DNA from: Spinacia oleracea | Lineage: Eukaryota > Streptophyta > Magnoliopsida > Caryophyllales > Amaranthaceae | DNA: 64,000 nucleotides | Direction: 5' to 3' | NCBI RefSeq assembly: GCF_020520425.1 | Contig: NC_079492.1 | Span: 141,054,361 to 141,118,360 of the forward strand | Shown here: one piece after another, positions 22,701-34,100 of the stretch | Numbering within the stretch: the stretch's first letter is position 1 | Layout of the letters: each line of letters opens with the position of its first letter | Made by a program: the position numbers and the translations under genes | Notes under the pieces: generated by a model | Seen by the model: only the letters and a program-made list of their open reading frames with translations | Database searches by the model: none | Told to the model about the DNA's origin: nothing

Positions 22701-23742
22701 GTAAACTATAATCTCCTACAGCTAAAGCAGCAACTCTTGCTCCATTGCCTACTCGGAGATCCACTTCGCCTTTGCTCAAGCTCCTACTTCTTTTTAGTCC
22801 CTGCACATTACCAATAATGTGAGATCCACAAGCGGTATCAAATACCCAAGAAGCAGTTGTAGCTAAATTAACTTCTATGACATAGATACCTGAAGTTAAA
22901 GCACCAGTCTTCTTATCCTCCAGATATTTGGGGCAGTTCCTCTTCCAATGACCAATCTTGTGGCAGTGGTAGCACTCATGTTGAGCAGCTACCTTAGCCT
23001 TGGGAGTGGCCTTTGGCTTGGTTGAAGAGTTCTCATTGGCAACTACCTTGCCCTTGTTCTTCTTCATGGGAGCCCCTTTCTTCTTGAACTGCTTACCTTT
23101 ACTAACCATTAGAACATCCTTATGTTTAGGTTTACTTGGTAAGTTTCTCTCAGCCTGAATTAGTGAACCATGCAACTCTTGCAGGGTAGCCTCCCCTCCT
23201 TGCATGTAGAAGTTCAACTTAAAGTTATGAAAATCTTCAGGCAAGGATCTGATGACTATGTCAGTTGCCAGGTCCTTAGGATAAGGGAAACCCAATTTCT
23301 CCATGGTCTGAAAATGTCCAATCAAATCGAACACATGCGGACCAACGGGCTTCCCCTCTTCCAACTTGGAATCCAGAAGTTTGCAGTTTGCTTCAAATCT
23401 CTCCAATCTAGCATTTTTCTGAAACAAAGTTTTCAGTTGCTGGATTATGCTGTAGGCATCCAGACCATCAAAACGTTTTTGATACTCTGGTTCCATGCAA
23501 GCAAGCATCAAGCATGTTACTTGCAAGGAGTTATCCTCTAGAGTTTGTCTAGCTCGCTTTTGAGCTGCAGTAGCATTTTCTGGCAAGGGTTCAGGTAGAG
23601 GATTGTCAAGAACACTTTCTTTTCCTTCCGCTCTGAGAATAATTCTCACAGCCATTTGCCATTGTAGGAAGTTGGTAGCATTCAGTTTGTCTTTTTCAAT
23701 TAGAGGGCGCAAGTTAAAAGTAGAGTTGTTTGCACCAGACAT
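19705..23742 (-). CDS. Copia gag-pol polyprotein
   Basis: A single frame of about 1345 residues from the likely start MSGANNSTFN (an in-frame Met 19 codons further upstream also exists). Domain order is that of Ty1/Copia. Counting from the upstream Met, gag is at 35-240, the zinc knuckle CYHCHKIGHWKRNCP at 276-290, the protease motif FDTACGSH near 320, the pre-integrase HCRLGH region near 456, integrase at 512-680 (HTDVCGP, SDRGGEY), reverse transcriptase at about 880-1110 (KARLVAKGF, YVDDILL) and RNase H near 1210-1330 (STTEAEY). Integrase preceding reverse transcriptase separates Copia from Gypsy. The frame looks whole. Confidence 0.95.
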   Translation of the reverse strand: MSGANNSTFNLRPLIEKDKLNATNFLQWQMAVRIILRAEGKESVLDNPLPEPLPENATAAQKRARQTLEDNSLQVTCLMLACMEPEYQKRFDGLDAYSIIQQLKTLFQKNARLERFEANCKLLDSKLEEGKPVGPHVFDLIGHFQTMEKLGFPYPKDLATDIVIRSLPEDFHNFKLNFYMQGGEATLQELHGSLIQAERNLPSKPKHKDVLMVSKGKQFKKKGAPMKKNKGKVVANENSSTKPKATPKAKVAAQHECYHCHKIGHWKRNCPKYLEDKKTGALTSGIYVIEVNLATTASWVFDTACGSHIIGNVQGLKRSRSLSKGEVDLRVGNGARVAALAVGDYSLRLPSGLILELYNCYYVPVITKNIISIPILDSEGFSFQIMNNCCSAYLNGMFYVSAKLSNGLYVLDLQNHIYHIENKKHKPNDLNPTYLWHCRLGHISSKRIEKLHKDGILKSFDFESFEVCEFCLMGKMTKSPFTGSSERANDLLALIHTDVCGPMSTLARGGYGYFITFTDDVSRFGYVYLMRHKSESFEKFKEFQNEVQNQLGKKIKALRSDRGGEYLSQEFGDHLKDCGILSQLTPPGTPQLNGVSERRNRTLLDMVRSMMSLANLPASFWGFALETAAFTLNRAPSKAVEKTPYEMWTGKVPKLSFLRTWGCEVYVKRLFSDKLSPKSDKCLFVGYPKQTKGYYFYNQSENKVFVARDGVFLENEFISRKTSGSNVYLEEIRDEQQMDEVHTSSETTQHENAQEAVHSIHAPSIVPLGDNPCEVPQPNEVETSPVVPQRRSSRTVIPSKRYIDFLLTESSEIEILEHDEPISYTNALTSQDSEKWLEAMRSEMDSMFENQVWDLVALPDGVKPIGCKWIFKLKKDKDGNIDVFKARLVAKGFRQIHGIDYDETFSPVAMLKSIRIILAIAAFHDYEIWQMDVKTAFLNGFLKEDVYMTQPQGFEDPNSPRKVCKLKKSIYGLKQASRSWNLRFDEAVKSFGFLRNEEESCIYKKLSGSSIAFLVLYVDDILLIGNDKTMLESVKEWLKSCFSMKDLGEAEYILGIRIHRDRSKRLIGLSQETYIDKVLARFKLENSKRGFIPMQHGISLGKTQCPSTPDEVKRMSNVPYASAVGSIMYAMVCTRPDVAYALSMCSRYQSNPGEAHWMAAKNILKYLRRTKDDFLVYGGDNELVATGYTDASFQSDKDDFRSQSGFIFCLNGGAVSWKSSKQSTIADSTTEAEYIAASDAAKEAVWIKKFISELGVVPSIENGIELYCDNNGVISQSKEPRSHQKSKHVLRRFHLIREIVERGDVKVSKVHTEDNVADPLTKPLAQPKHESHTRSMGLRHMGEWL

Positions 23743-25890
23743 GATAACTACAATAAAAAGTAAAGCAAGATTCAATATAATGTTTATCAAAAGTAGCAAT
23801 TAAACAAATTCAATTCACTACTACCCTTTATTCAAAATTAGAAGTCCCCATTGTATAAAGAATTAACCAAGATCCCCTCCCACTACAATCAAACGGACTT
23901 TGGCCCTGCTACTTTAATTTATAGTATTCGAGGTAAGTAAACATTTTACTAATTATAACTGATTATAACTCTTGGTAGACAGGTTAACAACTCTTTGTAT
24001 TTTCCTATCTCTTAGCTTCAAAACCCAAAACTTTGTCTTTTGATAGTTTTGTTGAGTTAAACCAAACATTAACATGTAAGTTTCAAAAAACCTACCCTAC
24101 TATCCCCGGAATTATAAGCAACACCCTGCTTTGGCAGAACCTATTACTCATGATCTAAGGCTTTATAGGTGTTGTATGGAAAAGCACTTAAACTCAATAT
24201 TATTTTGGGACCTAAGTTTACTATGTTGGTTAATTAAAAGTGAACACATTGCTTTAAATAACCACATACATAAACTCAATAAGCATTTTAAGGCAATATA
24301 AAATGCATAAAAATAAATGTGATCCTAGTATGGCCCCTAAAAAATAAGCTCAAATCTTCTTGGGTTCCTGTTCATCTTTCTTGGATCTCCATCCTTGAAT
24401 TTTTGATTGAACCTTCTTACTTCATCGAGCTCATAATACGAACTTTATAATCAATTTAAACTTTTAAATTAAATTACAACAATACAGAACGATGTGCAGA
24501 TCGTATTTCAAAATTTACAAGAATACAAAACGATACGCAGATCGTATTTTCTATCCTATTTTGGGCCATACTAGTCACTTGCCTGTAACAAAATATCATA
24601 ATATTCCATACACGCATATAATATTAAAATATATTAGACACAAATTATTTACTTATTAACTATTAATAAGCAAATAACATTTCCAAAATAATACTAAAAA
24701 CTTAAACAATTTAAGTTTAACATTATTTTAATTCAATTACTATTTAAATATGGCTAGAATAATCTCATTAATCTAGAATTTGCATTCATTGAAAATTACG
24801 AATTATGCTCAAAACGAAGATCTGATTTTCCAATTTAAAAAAAAAAAATCAAATTACTCAAACTTTTTGGAAATTAATTGTATGAAAAATCCCCTTTCTT
24901 CTTTTCCCTTTTTTTTTTTTTTTTTTTTAAAGCAAGAGAACAGCAGGCAGGCATGAGACCCGCCCCTGCCTCGCCGGAACGCCGCCCTAATTATCCCTCC
25001 ACCGTGGCTCCACCGTCGCGGGTGGTGGCCACCCAGCCATGGAGGTTGTTATTTTAATTTGGGTAACAATTACCTAAATTAAATTAATCTTTATTCAACT
25101 TTTGTTAAAGATTAACAATTTAATTAGGGTTTAATTATCCGAAAATAATGGGAAAAAAATTTGAATAAATTAACAATCCTTAAACTGAATTTTAGGGTTG
25201 TTAGAAGTTAGATTTCAATTTAAACTCTTTATTAAAATTAAATCTAACAAGAATTCAAAATTTAAGGCATAATTATCTCATTTTATTCAAATAATTCAAG
25301 AAAATAACAATTATAATTCGAAAAATTCGAATTAAATTACCAGGAAGATCTATTGAATTTTCTTAACAAATAAAATCAAAAATTTTAATTGTTATCCTTA
25401 AATTTTATGATTAATCGAATTAAACATAAAAATTAACCAAATTCAATAATTAATATACAAAAATTCCGAAAATTAGTTAAAAAATTACCAAAAAATTTCG
25501 GCTATTGTATAAAAATTAGGGGATAATCAGTAGATTTATTTAACAAATTAAAAATCAAATCTTTAATTGTTAACAAATTATTTCCATGATTAATCTTATT
25601 AACCATTAAATAATTTAAAATCTGACGAATTTAATTTTAAAAAATCCGAAAATTTTTATGAGATATTAACTGTTAATTTCGAACCTGTGATAAAAATTTC
25701 GGAATTTTATAAATTTATTTTGAGCAAAAATTAATTAAATCACGATTTAATGATTCCAATCAATTAATATCATATATTAATTTTGCAAATTCAAGCCATA
25801 AATAAATCTTCCCTTAATTGAATCAAAATAATAATGTTGCATACAATCATGATCATAAAATATTATGCAAGAGGCTAAAACTGATACCAC
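23743..25890 (-). other. Long 5' internal leader of the Copia element
   Basis: About 2.1 kb between the 5' LTR and gag, mostly AT-rich with no long frame. It contains a run of more than 20 T (24907-24929) and, beside it, a sharply GC-rich patch at 24957-25035 unlike the rest of the element. The primer-binding site TGGTATCAG lies directly next to the LTR at about 25881-25889. Confidence 0.7.
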
Positions 25891-26540
25891 TGTAGGAACA
25901 TATAGATGCATAAAGCGGAATTTCAGGAAACAATTTCCTAACATCTATCACAGGATCTCATGCATAACAATAGTATAGATCAGATTAAGTCGAAAGAATA
26001 ATCACCTTTGAAGCGTGTTCTCCCGTTCGTATGCAAGCTTCGAAGATCTTAGAGCCCCACTTGTTGCTCCTCTACTCGGTCCACAAGCACGAATTGAATC
26101 CCACGTATGCTAGTACGGAAGAGAACGATCACAATCTGTCTCTTGCTTTGTTTGGGATGTACGGCGTTTAGAGAATTAGAATTAGGGTTTTTGTGTTTTC
26201 CTTTTGTCAGATATTGAATGAACGTGATTTTTAAATCCCTGACATTATAACTATTATAACGTGAGAGTTTTAGGTTAACACAAAACCAAAGCCCAACATT
26301 CTTCCCTTAACAGACCGGTTGCCATCGGGCCTTTTGGGCCCATTCCAATCAGTGCTTATATGTGTGACCTTATAGGATTAATATATTTTAGTTGTAGGTC
26401 CAATCAATATTGTCCTGCTAATCACATTTATTCTCTAGCAAGCAAATATGATTACTAAAATAATTAACTTATTATCTTCATAATTAATTCCTATTTATAT
26501 TTAGTAATTGCCGGAAATGTCTAAGGACATAATTCCTTCA
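25891..26540 (-). repeat. 5' LTR of the Copia element
   Basis: 650 bases, nearly identical to the left LTR (about four differences by eye). Followed by the second GGGAC at 26541-26545. Confidence 0.9.
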
Positions 26541-26783
26541 GGGACGGTGGGGTTTAATTTGCTGGTGGAGGGAGAGGGTTCGGGAGAGGAGAGAGAAAGT
26601 GAGTTACAAGGGACATAATTCATAAATAAGACAAGTGGGCTTTGCTTACACAGATATGTTCCTGTAACATTAATTAAAGAATTTAGGCCAAATTCAGCAT
26701 TTTAAATTTAATGAAGCCCTTGAATCCAAACATAGCATTATGCGATTTGGGCGTTAGGAGCTTAGGATCCTTTGGAGTTTTAA
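26541..26783 (-). promoter_or_regulatory. Probable original MED22 leader start and promoter
   Basis: On the minus strand, a TATA-like CTTATTTATGAATT (about 26612-26625) precedes CT-rich sequence (CACTTTCTCTCTCCTCTCCC) that runs to the GGGAC insertion site. This fits a plant transcription start followed by the first bases of the MED22 leader, now 8.2 kb from the remainder of the gene. Inferred from composition and orientation only. Confidence 0.4.
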
Positions 26784-27173
26784 GGGTGCGTTCTGTTCAC
26801 CTTAAAAAAAATAAGTTTCAGTTCCAATAAGTTCAGATAAGTTCAGATAAGTTCCAATAAGTTCCAATAAGTTCAGATAAGTTCAGATAAGTTCCAATAA
26901 GTTCCAATAAGTTCAGATAAGTTCCAATATTAATAATAATGTTATTATTTATTAATATTAATATTAATATTAATTATTAATTATTAATTATTAATTATTA
27001 ATTATTAATTATTAATTATTAATTATTAATTATTAATTTCAATAAGTTCAGATAAGTTTCAATAAGTTCCAATAAGTTCAGATAAGTTCAGATCAGATAA
27101 GTTCAGATAAGTTCAGATAAGATCAGAAAAGTTCAGATAAGTTCAGGTCAAATAAGTTGAACAGAACGCACCC
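26784..27173. mobile_element. MITE of the GTTCAGATAA-repeat family, copy 2
   Basis: Near-perfect inverted ends (GGGTGCGTTCTGTTCA and, opposite strand, GGGTGCGTTCTGTTCA) are flanked by TTAA on both sides (26780-26783, 27174-27177). The interior is almost entirely simple arrays: 10-base units GTTCAGATAA and GTTCCAATAA, and a block of 6-7 base ATTAAT / TTAATTA units (26939-27036). It shares ends and unit with the copy at 5184-5353. TTAA flanks could be a duplication or part of the ends; superfamily uncertain. Confidence 0.65.
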
Positions 27174-27177
27174 TTAA

Positions 27178-27640
27178 GTGGGGAGGAGATACTTCAAACT
27201 TATTTGTGCATCTTGTGAAAAAAAAAAAAAAATGGGTGAATTAGAGTTTGATCATGTCTAACGAGAGTGTTGATCAAGGGAGATTTGAAAGTAATTTTGT
27301 AGAATGAAAAAACTAATTTTTAAAAAGCTCATATTATTCAATTAAGGTTTGAAGAAGTAGGTGTAATAATAATAACTTTTCCCTACTCCGTATTATTTAA
27401 AAAGTTACAATTTTTCCTTGCTTAAATTAGTTTATGTGAAAGTTCTTAATGGTCATTTACACGTTAAATAGCTAACAGTTAACCGATAATTTACCAAATA
27501 CTTTACACAAACAACTAACGTCTAACATCTAGTCACGTAATTTACACTTCACGTACATTTCTAATATTGAGGTCCATATTCTAGCAACTAATTAAGGTTA
27601 TGTGAACAAAACTCCATTAACCCTCAAGAAGTCAGAAAGT
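27178..27640. other. Spacer upstream of SKIP31
   Basis: AT-rich spacer; no gene seen. Confidence 0.4.
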
Positions 27641-27642
27641 AC

Positions 27643-27870
27643 CTACTCTGTCCTTCGTAGTTCTACTCACTTCCTAATTTTATTTGTTCATTTATATTTT
27701 AATCTCATTATTTTATTCTATTTTAAGCAAACGCCCTTATTATCTTACACCCTTCTAATTTCTTACCTCACAACAATTATACTTCTCTACATAGGTCCCG
27801 TCAAAAAAAAATAAAAAAAATACTTCTCTACATAGGTAACCGATTAACCCATTAAAACCGAAGGGAGCAT
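27643..27870. mobile_element. Degenerate Stowaway-like MITE
   Basis: The left end CTACTCTGTCCTTCG and the right end (opposite strand) ATGCTCCCTTCGGT are eroded forms of the Stowaway terminal CTCCCTCCGT. The interior is AT-rich and non-coding. It lies about 300 bases upstream of the SKIP31 start codon. Confidence 0.5.
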
Positions 27871-28015
27871 GTTTCAATAAGTGAATTGGGCCTTTAAACA
27901 GTACACAAACAAACAACCCAAAAACGTTGGCCCAGTATCCTGCCAGCCCAATACCCCAACCGACTCATCTGGCCAAATACAGACATAGAGAAACAACGGA
28001 AATTTCGCCGAGGCA

Positions 28016-28023
28016 TATATATA
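28016..28023 (+). promoter_or_regulatory. TATA box of SKIP31 gene
   Basis: TATATATA about 140 bases upstream of the start codon; followed by a leader of mixed composition. Confidence 0.5.
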
Positions 28024-28163
28024 CGCTCTTTCACCGCCGGCGAAGGTTCGCCGGTTTCCGGTTTTCTGATGGCTGGAAAATCCTGAATTTCCCGATTGAA
28101 ACCCTAATTTATTCCATCTTGTTTTGTGGAAATCCCAATTCTGATATCAGAATAGAAAAAAGG

Positions 28164-31100
28164 ATGTCGAATTTGGATGAGGAAGAGGAATATCTAGCTC
28201 AATTTCTCGAATCTGAGGTCCTCTCCGAAGTCTCCGATCAGGTTTCGTTTTCTCTTTCTTCTCTAGATTGATGTCAAATTTAAGAAATTTATCAAATTAT
28301 TCCGATTGCTTGCCTCTAAAATAATTCCAAAGTACCCTAATTTCAACTTTTGTATGATTAGTTTATGTTAAAGCAAACAAATTTAGGGGGTATGTTTTCT
28401 TATTTTATTCTTCAATTTTGTGGAGATATTATTTTCTTCGAATTTTGTGACTGAATATTTCCGTGGCATGATAATGTATTGGTTCTTTTGTGAAAATTTT
28501 GTAGATAGAATATTGAGAATTTTTTGTTATACAATGACGAATGTTGAAATTTCCAGCAATTTTACTCTTTTCTGATTTTGAAACTTTCCAGCATTTTTAC
28601 TTGTTTGAGTTTGGTGGGGAGTCCTTAGAATTTATGCATTAGTGGAACTTTATGTTATGAGTAAAGAATGAGAAATTAATTGGATTATGGATATCTTTGA
28701 TGACAGGATGAAGACACAAAGGACACGGAGAGACCAATGAAGAGGACGCGTACAGAGGATATTTTCAGAGTGACCGAAAATGATGCTTGTGGTACCCTTA
28801 AAGATTGCGGGTTGACGGTTGAGTGTTCGAGTTCCAGCATAAGTGGCGATATAATGGTTGGGAGGAGGATTGAAACAGGGATTTTAAGCAAGATACCTCC
28901 TGAGCTATTTCAGCATGTTCTCAAGTTCCTGTCTTCTGAAGTATCCAATACTGACTTTGAACTTGATTGACTATTTATGTTATTTCTGAGTTTTTGTTTA
29001 TGCTAGGATCTTGTATTGAATGTTTTATCCGGTATGTGCAGGATCTCATTTCATGTTCACAAGTATGCAAGTTTTTGAATAATGCAGCAGCTGAAGAATC
29101 CCTTTGGCGTCGTTTGTGAGTATAATAATCTATGTTTGCATCTTGTAGTACTTGTTGAAGTTTAGGCCTTTGCCTTTTCTTTGTTTACTTGCTGGTATCT
29201 TTTGTGTTTATTCATGGTGAACTATATTGCTACTTGATTTTGATCGAGTCACTGAAAATATCTAGCCTGTGCACTGAACCGCTGTTGCTTATCCAGTCAA
29301 CAATTACCTACTTATCTCGTTCAATGAAAGAAAATGTGATATGCCAATCTAGTTTCATTGTTACTGTGTTGGTAGTTGCATTTGTCTTGTGTATGATCCT
29401 CTTCATGTTATCTTTATCCATTCTGTTAACCTTTGAGGCGTGCTGGTACTTCAAAGTGTTTGTAACATTTTTGTGTTCTCTTTTTAATGGGATCTTTTGA
29501 AGTGAAATCAGTTCCTGACAGAATTTCATAGCTTTCGCTCTTTTAGAAATATTAATGGGAGATAATAGTTGTTCTAAATGTTACTTGCACGGTGAATATG
29601 AAGTCTACTGGTACTAGCAGTTACTATATATACTTCCATGCCAATACGTGCCTATTGGCTTATTTTAACTCCGTAGCTTTCATTGATGAACTAGACCAAC
29701 TGTATGGGCTAGGCTATGACTCTTCCATCTACTGAAAGAGGCTAGGAAAACATGATTTATCCTTGTTTGATTCTTGATGCTTGGAAAGATAGAAAACAGG
29801 AAGAGCAAAGGCAGGCAATATAATTTTCAATTACTGATCTTTAAAGCTTCTTTGATTTTTGAAGATGACTGAAAAGAAAGGCTGGGAGGGGAAGGGAAGG
29901 GAAGAGGTAGAGAAAAAGAAAGGAAGCAAACAAGATTAAATTTGTTTGGTTTATTTTGGCCGGGATTGATAATTCATTTGGTTGGTTGGTTGGTTGGTTC
30001 ATTATAAAAGATTTTGAAAAAGGAAGGATTTATGCTATTAACTTTCTTTCCATATATTTGCATCCACTTTCTACCAAACAAGCCTTAAAACTCAATATTA
30101 CGGAATTGAGTGAATTCAAGCAGTAGGCAATGTTTTGTTCTTCAGTCTTTTTAATGCTGACAGGCAGCTTGGCTTCTTTTGTAATTAGCATCAAGCATGA
30201 GGGTATCCGGTGGTAAAAAGAAGAATCAGTTGAAAAAGTAACTGTCATGATGAAAGGGTAACAGTAAGATAATTTGGAAATGGAAGAGAAATGTACACAC
30301 TTAGGGAATGCCGTGCCTGCTCAATAACTCAAAACGTTGTGCTGATTTTGTTTTCACTTTAATTTTTTTTCCCCGATCAGTTCACTATTTTTTGAAGTGC
30401 CTTTAGTCCTATGAAGTTGCCAGTTTATTCAAAGCCCACATTATACATTGCCTGCAGGTATTGCATGCGTTGGGGATTGTTGCCACAAACAAAGAATTTA
30501 CGCGACTGTGCTTGGAAGAAGCTGTATATCCAGGTATTTTTTGCATATTTTTTTAATTTAACGTAGCAGTATGTAGTGTCAGTTTTAAGTACCCTAAAGA
30601 ATATCCTACTTCAATTTATCTACTTTAGATGGTTGGTATTTGGTGGAATCTCTTGCACCGGTAACCATTTTCTTGTCTAAATACTTCCGTTTTTTCTTTT
30701 GCAGCGTGATGAGGAAGATATGGTTCAGTCTGTGACGAATTGTCAGCCTGAGTTTAAAGAGTATTATCTTCAAATGTATGCAGCTAAGCGAAGTCAAGCT
30801 CCACTTCTTTCGCAGGTAACCTGGGGATTTGTCAGGCTCAAGTCTTTTCCTGTCAGCTGTAAGAGATGATATGTAGCTGCATTTGCTTCCCTATGGTGAC
30901 TGTAGTACCCAAGCTAGAGTAGAGTGACAGATTAATGCTGCTGGTATTGAATATAATTTAGATCACATAAATATTAAAATTTGCTTAACTTGGAACAACT
31001 GTTGAGAATGATCCAACTGGACCTGTTTTCGCTGAAACATATTTTGCTTTTTTACTTGCAATAGAATTCAAGAAACTTTTAGTCGAGTTTAAACTATAAA

Positions 31101-34100
31101 CTTCCCCAATTTTCCCAGGAAAATATTTTATTTTAAAATTTTCTTTTAGATGTTAGGTGGCGTAAGAATGTTTTCTTCTTTTTCATTCCACTCTTCTTGT
31201 ACGTCAAACCACTCTTGTAGTCTTGCTTTTCTCTGGTTTTCTTTTTGCTGTTTCTCATATCCTCTGTTTTGTTCCACGTTATTTAGTAAAGTTTTATTGA
31301 GACAAAAGAAGAGAAATAATTCAGAGGTGTAAGACTTGTAACAGTATCAGAATTGCAAATAATTGTTCACTTGTTGTCTGACTTATCTAATCTTCGATAT
31401 ATTCAACTGGCACATTCTTGTTTATCTCTTGGACACATGTTGATGTTGAACTGGATATTCAATGACGTTGCCTACTATTTTAGGATATACTCTATATATG
31501 TTTTTTTTTTAAAAGGAGGTCATATTTAACGTGGATTTTCTTTTCCTGCTTCATGTGGATGTTAAGGATCTGACTTCCCCATCTGCACACCTTAAGACAT
31601 TGATTTTTCCAACTGCAGATTTTGACCAACTTCAAAGTTTATGAACAAACATGTAACTAATAATCTATCATTTCTACCTTGCCACACCAAGTATGAGATA
31701 CTTCTGGTTCCACTAAGAGGGTTTCGAAGTTCAATAATGTATATATTTTTTGTTCCTGCAATTGAACTCTCATTTAGTCAACTTTGTGCTTCTCATCATG
31801 TTTGGGATTCATGGTCTGGTGCATGTTAATTTCTTTTTGTTCAATGTGTATTGTATTCATATCCTTGTATATTCATGGTACCAGTCTAAATATTTTTTTT
31901 TAATTTTATTTTGGCAAGGTAAACGACGATCTTATCATTCTTGACAAAACAGTTGCTGATCAAGTGTTTCTATGGAAGAGAAATAAAGGCCTCAGTGATA
32001 TGGTGGTCACAGACCATACTTGTTCTGGGGAAGTTTGTTCTTACTTTCAAATTGGGAATGTCTTCATTTGTGAAAAGACAGGAAATGTCCATGGTAATTC
32101 CTTTTTCTGACTGTGCAAGACTAAAGATTGTACCACATGCATAACAAGCTTATTGCAGATTTGGTAATTTATTCTGTTCTTTTATTGCCAGTATGTGATG
32201 ATACATGTAAAGAAGCTATCGCCGATCCTGCAAATGAGCTTTTGGTTTGTACTGTATCTGGACGCTGCTTTGACAGACTACTCTCACCTTCTGAAATGGC
32301 AGGAGATGGTGTAAGTAATTGTTTTTTCCTATGTTATCTGCAGTGTACAGTCTCCCACTCCAACCCCACCCCGATTAAGGAAAAAATATTCCACGAGTTC
32401 TCTAATAGAATGATTAAAAGTTGCATCTTCTTCGCTAGTTATGAACTTGCAATATATTTTATCTTACAAATTTTTAAACTTCTTTAATGGTCGTTCAATG
32501 TTCAGTGTTCAATTATTTACCGTCTGATTTTATGAGACTCGCTGTTACTTCCTTTTGTGAACTTCTTACACTAGTCAAGTCTCTTTTGTCGTACTCTTGT
32601 CTCTTGTCCTCTATCTCTCAATTATAGCAGAATCTTTTTGCGGTGTGCTCCGTTTACTATTAGGAGGCATTTGATTTGGGGTATTCAGGAAAGAGTAAGG
32701 GGATCAACACCTCTTTCCCTTAGATGTTTGTTAGGTCAAACTTATTATTCTCAATCCTCTACACTGATTTCCCACCCCGACTAGGTTTTTCCATTCCCTT
32801 TCCCCTTACCCACCCACGTAGCCATTAGTTGTCTACAACCTTGTATATCACCAGCCCCACCACTTCTTCTCCAACCACCACCAAATTGACCCACCACCAG
32901 AACTACCGCATAAACCCACCAACACCTCCCACACTCCAACCACCACCACAAAGTTAACCCATCAAATCACTACAGTCGCTGCCCCTCTCCGAAAACCACG
33001 CACTACATCACCACCAACTAAAATCAAACCGAAAAACGAATTCAAGAGTGAGGATGTAAAATATCACTTCATACTAATAAGTATGGCTTTATATGGTCAA
33101 ATTTGCCCATGAATACTCTAGATCTGGAGTTTTATGGCCGAACTGAACCTCTGAATCCGGTGAGCGGTCATGAAGGTGGAGGCAAAGTGCGCTGTTGAGG
33201 AAAACCAATGGTGAAAGAAGGAAGACAGAGGATGGTGACAACAGAAAGAATGAAGATAGAGGGCTGATGGTGAATGCTGGTGAGGTCTTTTGGGAGCCTT
33301 GTGGTGAAAGAAGGAAGAACAAAGAGGGGGTGATGTAAAAAAACATTTATCAATCCAAACAACCTATGATATCAAAGGGATTATCTTTCCATTCTCCGTG
33401 TTTCCGTTTCTTAAACTCTTTCCTTTTCCCTTTTAAAAACGAAATGGGCCCTTAAAGGTAGGAAACCCAACGGTACTCTTTCTTTCTAACCACAGCTCGT
33501 CTTTCCTCTGTCCTTGGTTTTAGAATTCCTTTCAAGCCAAAAACTATATAACCTTCCCAGTTCTAAACCCCAAAACTTCTTTCCCTCAACAAAAAGGAAA
33601 GTCCCTGTAGCCTGCCACTCTCCCTTCTTAATCTAATTGTGAGCGTGGAAGATTTTCCACTGGGGATGAGGTGGTTGAATACTTGAATTATAACCCTATT
33701 ATATCATTATGTGTATTTCAAGGATGTGCTAGTGATTTTTTTGCCAGTTACAAGAATGAGTACTGTTTTCAAGGCCTAGAAGTTGTCAAAATTATTTGGT
33801 AAATAAAGCTGCACATAGTACCATGGTATCCTGTGTTATCCTTTTTCAACTAAAATGTACTACGTACCAGATTACCATGTACTGTAATTGCCAGTCACTT
33901 ATGTGAAATTTGACACTAGTTCATTTTAACGGAACTGGCTGCTTATGCTATCCTGCGACATCCCTCTTTGATTGCATTAAGATGTACCAGCTATCATGAT
34001 TGTAATTTCCACTTTGTGATTGTGATGCTAGCAAGAACAGTTCTATGGAATGGCTTCTTATGAGTCCCTCCATAGATTATGTTTTACTTATAATTTCATT

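Larger units (their letters stand above)
18295..26540 (-). mobile_element. Ty1/Copia LTR retrotransposon, whole-looking
   Basis: An 8.2-kb element on the minus strand with two 650-bp LTRs (18295-18944 and 25891-26540), both TG...CA, and a GGGAC target duplication. Next to the 5' (right) LTR is a primer-binding site TGGTATCAG matching initiator tRNA-Met; next to the 3' (left) LTR is a purine tract AAGTGGGAGAT. One long gag-pol frame is present. A leader of about 2.1 kb separates the 5' LTR from gag. The LTRs differ at about four sites by eye (0.6%). With a plant LTR clock near 1.3e-8 per site per year, that suggests a few hundred thousand years. It looks whole. Lineage within Copia was not assigned. 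Confidence 0.95.
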
